Shown here piece after piece: positions 57,793 to 64,000 of a stretch of DNA of 64,000 bases. Position 1 is the stretch's first letter; every line of letters starts with the position of its first letter. Both the position numbers and the translations under genes were made by a program. Source of the stretch: Ornithinimicrobium flavum (GTDB lineage: Bacteria; Actinomycetota; Actinomycetes; Actinomycetales; Dermatophilaceae); assembly GCF_004526345.1 (NCBI RefSeq), contig NZ_CP038213.1, forward strand, positions 2,170,001 to 2,234,000. The letters run 5' to 3'. The notes below the pieces were generated by a model. The model was not told the DNA's origin and ran no database searches. It saw only the letters and a list, made by a program, of their open reading frames with translations.

Positions 57793-58742
57793 GCGCCGGC
57801 CACCGCCGGCCGGGTGGCGGCCGGGCCACGCCAGCCGGTGACCGGCAGGGCGAACTTGTGGACGAGCCGGTCGGTGAACGGGTCGTCGCTCAGCCGAGCG
57901 ATGAGGACGGGGGTGTCGGACCGGCGCACCTCCACCCGGGCACCGGGCGGCAGCTCGATGGTGCGCCGTCCGTCGCACCACATCACGCCGGTGACGTGGG
58001 AGTGCGGGACCACCTCGACGGCCAGGTGCGTGTCGGGCCCCAGCACCACGGGCCGCGCGAAGAGCGCGTGCGCGGAGATGGGGACGAGGAGCAGGGCTTC
58101 GACGTCCGGCCACACGACCGGGCCCCCGCCGGAGAAGGCGTAGGCGGTCGAGCCGGTGGGGGTGGAGATGACGACCCCGTCGCAGCCCCAGGTGGACAGC
58201 GGCCGACCGTCGACCTCCACCGCCAGCTCGAGCATGCGCTCGCGCGCCGACTTCTCGACGCTGGCCTCGTTGAGGGCCCAGTTGGACCCCACGACCCGCC
58301 CCTCGTTGAGCACGTCGACCTCAAGGGTCATCCGACGCTCGACCCGGTAGTCCCCCCGGACGATCCGCGCGACGATGTGGTCCACGTCGTCCCGCTCCGC
58401 CTCGGCGAGGAACCCCACGCGACCCAGGTTGACGCCCAGCAGGGGGATCCCGGCCGGGCGGGCGACCTCGGCCCCGCGCAGGATGGTCCCGTCACCGCCG
58501 AAGACCACGACCAGCTCGCACCCGCTGGCGTCCACGTGGGCCGGGATCGGGCTCTTCACGGTGGTGGAGGACGTCCCCGCCCCCGGGGAGGTGTCCTGGC
58601 CGGCGAGCATCCTGGTGGGCTCGGCCTCCGGCACGATCTCCACCCCGACGCCGTGGGCGGCCAGCCGCTCCCCCAGGGTCTGCGCGAGCTCCACCGCCTC
58701 GGGGCGCGTCGGGTGGGTGACGAGCATCACTCGACGGCTCAT
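57789..58742 (-). CDS. nadK: NAD kinase
   Basis: The 317-residue kinase makes NADP. It shows VVVFGGDGTILRGAEVA (GGDG at about 82-85), the LLGVNLGRVGFLAEA segment, and GCDGVVISTPTGSTAYAFSGGGPV. ATG 58742 has AGGAGG four bases upstream and overlaps the tlyA stop (ATGA). Because tlyA is frame-shifted, the original tlyA frame runs straight into nadK and would give a fused product if the sequence is right. Confidence 0.95.
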   Translation of the reverse strand: MSRRVMLVTHPTRPEAVELAQTLGERLAAHGVGVEIVPEAEPTRMLAGQDTSPGAGTSSTTVKSPIPAHVDASGCELVVVFGGDGTILRGAEVARPAGIPLLGVNLGRVGFLAEAERDDVDHIVARIVRGDYRVERRMTLEVDVLNEGRVVGSNWALNEASVEKSARERMLELAVEVDGRPLSTWGCDGVVISTPTGSTAYAFSGGGPVVWPDVEALLLVPISAHALFARPVVLGPDTHLAVEVVPHSHVTGVMWCDGRRTIELPPGARVEVRRSDTPVLIARLSDDPFTDRLVHKFALPVTGWRGPAATRPAVAGA

Positions 58743-59606
58743 GGCTCCTCCTGTCCTCGCAGCTCCCGGCGACGGGCCGCAAGCTCGTCGGGTGGCCGGC
58801 CACAGTCCATCATGCCGTCCGGACAGACCCGCAACCACCAGAGGTACTCGATGTTGCCGCTGCTGCCGGTGACCGGGGACCGCTCCAGGTCGACCGGGGT
58901 CAGCCCCGCAGCCCGGGCCTCCGCGTCCAGCCGCTCCAGCACCTCGGCACGTCCCGTCCGCGACCGCACGACCCCGCCCGCCCGAGGGAGCCTCGCCCCA
59001 CCTCGAACTGCGGCTTGACCAGCACCACGACGTGCCCGCCGACCGCCGTGAGCGCGGCGAGAGCGGGCAGGACGAGGAGAGGGAGATGAAGGACAGGTCG
59101 GCCACCACCACGTCGAAGGGTCCGCCGAGGTCCCCCGGCACCACGTCCCGGACCGACGTCCGAGACAGGTCGGTCACCCGAGGGTCCTCACGGAGCCGGG
59201 TATGCAGCTGGTCCCGGCCGACGTCCAACGCCACGACGTGGTCGGCGCCGTGCTCCAGGAGCACCTGCGTGAACCCGCCCGTCGACGCCCCCACGTCCAG
59301 GCACCGGGCCCCTGCCACCGTGAGCCCCGCGCGGCCCCATACCTCGAGGGCGTGCTCCAGCTTGAGCGCACCCCGGCCGACCCAGCCCCGCAGGATCCAG
59401 GCTGCGGCGCCGGGGTCGTCCGCGCCCGGTGACCCCTCCGCGGGGACGAGCGCGACGTCGTCGTCGTGGCCGACCGGCAGGGACGGCTTGAGGACCACGA
59501 CCCCGTCGACCGTGACCAGGCCCGAGCGGATCAGCTGCTGAGCCTGGCTGCGGCTGGGGGCCAGGCCGCGAGCCACCACCTCGTGGTCCAGTCGTCGATC
59601 GCTCAC
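58739..59606 (-). pseudogene. tlyA: tlyA, rRNA 2'-O-methyltransferase/hemolysin-type, broken by two frameshifts
   Basis: GTG 59606 begins an S4 domain (RLDHEVVARGLAPSRSQAQQ) and a FtsJ-like methyltransferase domain (LKLEHALE, CLDVGASTGGFTQVLLEHGA). Reading is lost after VVADLSFISL near 59076. Another frame then gives VLPALAALTAVGGHVVVLVK, and near 58976 it shifts again to the end (SPVTGSSGNIEYLWWL). Each shift is repaired by adding one base: a C near 59076 and a G near 58976. TlyA methylates 16S and 23S rRNA ribose (capreomycin target). True mutation or sequencing error cannot be told here. Confidence 0.85.
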
Positions 59607-59806
59607 CGAGGACCCGGGCGCGCCTGGCCCGGTGGCGCGGGCGGCGCCGGGGAGGTCAACCGCGCCTGGAGCAGCCGGTGGGCCTCGGTGACCAGGCCCA
59701 CCTGGTCCTCCGGGGCCGACGCGAGGCCGTCGTCCAGGTCCTCCAGGACGCGGTCGACCGCCGGGTCCCCGGTCGACGGACGCGGTGGTGCCTGCCCGTC
59801 GCTCAC
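59603..59806 (-). CDS. Small hypothetical protein
   Basis: The 67-residue protein (DPAVDRVLEDLDDGLASAPEDQ, then VTEAHRLLQARL and a Pro-rich tail) is predicted to be a short helical peptide. GTG 59806 overlaps the HAD stop and its own stop overlaps the tlyA start (GTGA at both ends), so it is a real link in the operon. Small proteins of this kind are common between the HAD gene and tlyA in actinobacteria. Function unknown. Confidence 0.7.
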   Translation of the reverse strand: MSDGQAPPRPSTGDPAVDRVLEDLDDGLASAPEDQVGLVTEAHRLLQARLTSPAPPAPPGQARPGPR

Positions 59807-60654
59807 GAGTCCCCCCACAGGAAGCCGAGCTCCGGGATGGTCCCCACCACGTGGTCGGGTCGCAGCTCCTCCGGGGCGGCGTCCGCGTCCTCGCGCGAGG
59901 CCACACCGGTCAGGACGAGAGCCGTGCGCAACCCGGCCGCCCGCGCTCCCCCGATGTCCGTCTCCAGCCGGTCCCCGATCATCAGGCACCGCCCGGGGGC
60001 GAGCCCCAGCCGCTGGAGCGCCACGTCGTAGGCCGCACGGTGTGGCTTGCCCACGACCTCCGGGGTCGCCCCGGTCGCGTGGGCGACGGCCGCCACCAGG
60101 GCGCCGTTCCCCGGGGCGAGTCCCCGTTGCGTGGGCAGGGTCGCGTCGTCGTTCGTGGCGATCCAGGCCGCGCCCGCCCCGATGGCGTAGGCCGCCTCGG
60201 CGAGATCCAGGGCCGTCACCTCCGCGCCGTATCCCTGGACGACCGTGTCCACGGTCAGCGGCGCCCCGCCCTCGGCCGCCGCCCGCGTCCGCTCCGGGAG
60301 AACGGCCGGCAGGCCGACCGCCTCGAGGGCGAGCGCCACGCCGGGGCCGCCGACGGCCAGGACGACCCCGGGGTCACCCGCGCGGTCCCCGGCGTCCAGC
60401 TCCACTTTCCGCGTGGCCAGCACGGACGCAGCGACCTGGGAGGCTCCCAGGACGTCGGCGGCGGACGTGGGCAGACCCAGGTCGCTGAGGTGGTCGGCCA
60501 CAGCCTGCGGCGGCCGGCTGGCGTTGTTGGTCATGTAGAGGACTCGGACACCGGCGCGACGAGCGGCGGTCAGACCCTCGACCGCACCCGGGCACGCCTC
60601 GGACCCCCGGTAGACCACGCCGTCCAGGTCGCAGAGGAGACCCTCGATCGTCAT
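59803..60654 (-). CDS. HAD-IIA family phosphatase (NagD-like)
   Basis: The 283-residue hydrolase has motif I LLCDLDGVVYRG with the Asp nucleophile, motif II LYMTNNASRPP, the IIA cap, VGKPHRAAYDVALQRLGL and motif IV CLMIGDRLETDIGGARAAG. The substrate is a sugar or nucleotide phosphate, not decided by sequence. Its start overlaps the TPR gene stop. Confidence 0.92.
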   Translation of the reverse strand: MTIEGLLCDLDGVVYRGSEACPGAVEGLTAARRAGVRVLYMTNNASRPPQAVADHLSDLGLPTSAADVLGASQVAASVLATRKVELDAGDRAGDPGVVLAVGGPGVALALEAVGLPAVLPERTRAAAEGGAPLTVDTVVQGYGAEVTALDLAEAAYAIGAGAAWIATNDDATLPTQRGLAPGNGALVAAVAHATGATPEVVGKPHRAAYDVALQRLGLAPGRCLMIGDRLETDIGGARAAGLRTALVLTGVASREDADAAPEELRPDHVVGTIPELGFLWGDS

Positions 60655-61844
60655 CGACCCGCTCCTTCCTCCGGCTCCGAGGAGCGGGAGGGACGACCGT
60701 CGCGGTCGCCGTCGTGCGGGGCGGGCGGGGCCGGAGCGTCGACCTCGTCGTCCTCGTCGTCACCCAAGTCCAGGATGAGTGGCTCCGCCTCCCCGCCCAA
60801 CAGCTCGGCGGCGTCGGTCTCACCATGGGTGTCGGCCTCGGCGGCACGCTGGAACCAGGCACGGGCCTCGGCCGACTGCCCGTCACCCTCCAGAGCGGCC
60901 GCGTAGGCGTAGCGCAGGCGGGCCAACCAGGGGTCGGAGTCCCTGGTCCGCGCCAGCAGGTCCCGCAGGTGCAGCACCGCGGCCGCGGTCTGACCCATGT
61001 CCGCCCGGGCGCCGGCCACCACGATCCCCAGCTCGACCTGCTCATCCGCGCCCAGCGTCCTGGCCTCGGGCGAGGCCGCCAGCTCCAGAGCCCGCTCCGG
61101 GCGACCGAGACCCCGCTCGGCGTCCGCCATGAGGGGGATGAGGTGGTGCGTCCCGGACAGCCGGCGCGCCGTCCGGAACTCCGCCAGGGCCTTGGCCCAC
61201 TCCCCGCGCCGGTAGTGCACGACCCCGAGGGTCTCGCGCACGCCGGCCACCCGGCCCGCCCGTCGCGAGGCGGCCTCGGCGTGGGCCAGGGCCAGGTCGA
61301 AGTCCTCCGCGTCCAGGGCCCGACCGACCATGACCAGATGCCCACCCACGCCCTCGGCGTTCTCCTTGCTCAGGGTGCGCAGCTCCTGACGCAGGCTGCG
61401 GTCGATCCCTCCCGCGTCGACGCCTTCAGGGATCTCCGGGTCCCGCGGGCGAGGCTCACGGTAGGGGCGGTCCCTGTAGCGGTCCTGGTCACGGTCACGG
61501 TCACGGTCACGGGACACCCCGCCCCGCCGGTCCGACTGCCCGCCGGCTCCCGGACGGTCACCACCGCGTCGGTCGAATGCACCCGCGCCTCCACGACCGT
61601 CACCACCGCGGCGGTCGCCAGCTGAGCCTCCCCGCCGGTCGCCTCCCCGCCGGTCCGCAGGACCCGCACCTCCGCGCCGGTCCCCACCGCGCCGGTCGGA
61701 GGACGATGCACCCCCGCGCGCCCCGCCGGTGTCCCGGCGGGCCCGGTCGTCCCGTCGACGCGGATCGGATCCCTCGCGCCGCGGACGGTCCTGCCGGCCG
61801 TCGCCGGCGCGGTCCTCGCCTCGTCGCTCACCGTCGTCGTTCAC
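60651..61844 (-). CDS. Tetratricopeptide-like protein with Arg/Gly/Asp-rich disordered N-terminus
   Basis: The 397-residue protein has a disordered N-terminus of about 150 residues made of DRRGG repeats and an RD run (SRDRDRDRDQDRYRDRPYRE). About 200 residues of TPR-like helix pairs follow (ALAHAEAASRRAGRVAGVRE, LAEFRTARRLSGTHHLIPLM), then an acidic end. Such proteins are known beside the HAD gene in actinobacteria, but the function is not known. The basic RGG-like tail suggests RNA or phospholipid contact. It starts at GTG 61844 and heads the long leftward unit. Confidence 0.8.
   Translation of the reverse strand: MNDDGERRGEDRAGDGRQDRPRREGSDPRRRDDRARRDTGGARGGASSSDRRGGDRRGGAGPADRRGGDRRGGSAGDRRGGDGRGGAGAFDRRGGDRPGAGGQSDRRGGVSRDRDRDRDQDRYRDRPYREPRPRDPEIPEGVDAGGIDRSLRQELRTLSKENAEGVGGHLVMVGRALDAEDFDLALAHAEAASRRAGRVAGVRETLGVVHYRRGEWAKALAEFRTARRLSGTHHLIPLMADAERGLGRPERALELAASPEARTLGADEQVELGIVVAGARADMGQTAAAVLHLRDLLARTRDSDPWLARLRYAYAAALEGDGQSAEARAWFQRAAEADTHGETDAAELLGGEAEPLILDLGDDEDDEVDAPAPPAPHDGDRDGRPSRSSEPEEGAGR
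61484..61700 (-). repeat. Low-complexity repeats encoding DRRGG and RD runs
   Basis: The + strand shows four tandem GGTCAC hexamers (about 61487-61512) followed by degenerate CCGCCGGTC-type units up to about 61700. These give the RD run and the DRRGG repeats of the TPR-protein N-terminus. All stay in frame and have no spacers. Confidence 0.75.
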
Positions 61845-61912
61845 AGGGATCCATCCTCTCGGGACTGGTCCTCGACCAGCGGACTGGGCCGTCGCACGAC
61901 CACGCAGACATG

Positions 61913-61959
61913 ACAGTAGGCCCTGGTCGGCACGAAACGTGCTGACCAGGGCCTACTGT
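61913..61959 (-). terminator. rRNA operon terminator
   Basis: A 22-pair inverted repeat with one mismatch (ACAGTAGGCCCTGGTC... and its complement) around an AAA/TTT loop lies nine bases past the 5S gene. It is followed by no U tract. The position and strength make it the rrn terminator; the TPR-protein gene starts 70 bases later on the same strand. Confidence 0.85.
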
Positions 61960-61967
61960 AAAGGTAA

Positions 61968-62085
61968 GTCCGGCGGTGTCCTACTCTCCCACACCGTTCC
62001 CGGTGCAGTACCATCGGCGCTGTCAGGCTTAGCTTCCGGGTTCGGAATGTGACCGGGCGTTTCCCTGACGCTATGACCGCCGTAA
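61968..62085 (-). rRNA. rrf: 5S ribosomal RNA
   Basis: The minus strand has the 5S layout: TTACGGCGGTCATAGCG, CCCGGTCACATTCCGAACCC, GGAAGCTAAGCCTGACAGCG and TGGGAGAGTAGGACACCGCC, whose ends pair with each other. The length of about 118 bases is normal. Ends are approximate by a few bases. Confidence 0.95.
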
Positions 62086-62196
62086 CACTATCAACCTCTA
62101 TCAACCGACCAGGGGTTGGTTGTGGGTCGGGAACCGTACAGTGGACGCGCTTTTGCTAACATGGGGGTCCACGGGGGGCGAAGCCCCCGAGGGTTT
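62086..62196 (-). other. 23S-5S spacer
   Basis: This 111-base spacer has no tRNA. It contains a GGGGGC-TTCG-CCCCCC hairpin (62174-62189) just past the 23S 3' end and a patch of TATCAACC repeats near 62091-62106, probably processing signals. Confidence 0.7.

Positions 62197-64000
<1,804 letters not shown>

Noticed and set aside
61484..61700. CRISPR-like repeat array
   Set aside because: Units are short, tandem without spacers and in frame within a gene; they are low-complexity coding repeats.
62086..62196. tRNA in the 23S-5S spacer
   Set aside because: No cloverleaf or GGTTCGA-type loop is present; the hairpin is a simple TTCG stem.

Overview
This window looks like chromosomal DNA from a high-GC actinobacterium. 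The codons are GC-rich, GTG starts are common, genes often overlap by four bases (ATGA or GTGA), and it carries actinobacterial markers: mIHF, SteA/SteB, a PriA without a helicase core, and a long PyrF. Gene order (pyr operon - mihF - gmk - rpoZ - coaBC - metK - priA - fmt - rsmB - rpe) follows the arrangement known from Streptomyces and relatives. I infer a member of the Intrasporangiaceae/Ornithinimicrobiaceae group, but the sequence alone does not prove the family. No phage, insertion sequence, CRISPR array or tRNA gene was seen. No gene-free stretch exceeds 300 bases; the longest are 46648-46913 (an aspS T-box leader) and 11215-11462 (an attenuator-like hairpin).

Left part (1-19.6 kb): a partial ABC exporter; two small + strand genes; a riboflavin-type transporter (ribM) behind an unusually short FMN riboswitch; rpe, rsmB and fmt; a four-gene oligopeptide ABC importer; then priA, metK, coaBC, rpoZ, gmk and mihF, all read right to left. 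Middle (19.6-29.6 kb): the pyrimidine operon pyrR-pyrB-pyrC-carA-carB followed by a PyrK-like/PyrD-like pair whose cofactor and catalytic motifs are badly eroded, then pyrF. Its leader holds a PyrR-binding hairpin that encloses the pyrR ribosome-binding site. A divergent SulP transporter follows.

From 31 to 43 kb: nusB-efp, then rarA, alaS, ruvX, mltG, aroE, a prepilin-type peptidase, aroC, aroK and aroB, all leftward and mostly overlapping. From 43 to 48.3 kb: an orphan membrane protein, a GNAT acetyltransferase, aspS with a T-box riboswitch, a second orphan membrane protein and a Nudix hydrolase.

From 48.3 to 61.8 kb one long leftward unit reads: Arg/Gly-rich TPR protein, HAD phosphatase, small protein, tlyA, nadK, recN, steA, steB, MraY-like transferase, MurJ-like flippase, glycosyltransferase, pyrG, Nudix hydrolase. 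tlyA carries two apparent one-base deletions. The right end is the 5S gene and the 3' part of the 23S gene of an rRNA operon, also on the minus strand.

The window mainly serves nucleotide and aromatic synthesis, translation, cell-envelope assembly and DNA repair. The most unusual signals are the half-size FMN riboswitch, the aspS T-box, the eroded PyrK/PyrD pair, the tlyA lesions, the steAB-linked lipid-glycan gene set, and a 9-base word (GGTATGCCG) that recurs far more often than composition predicts.
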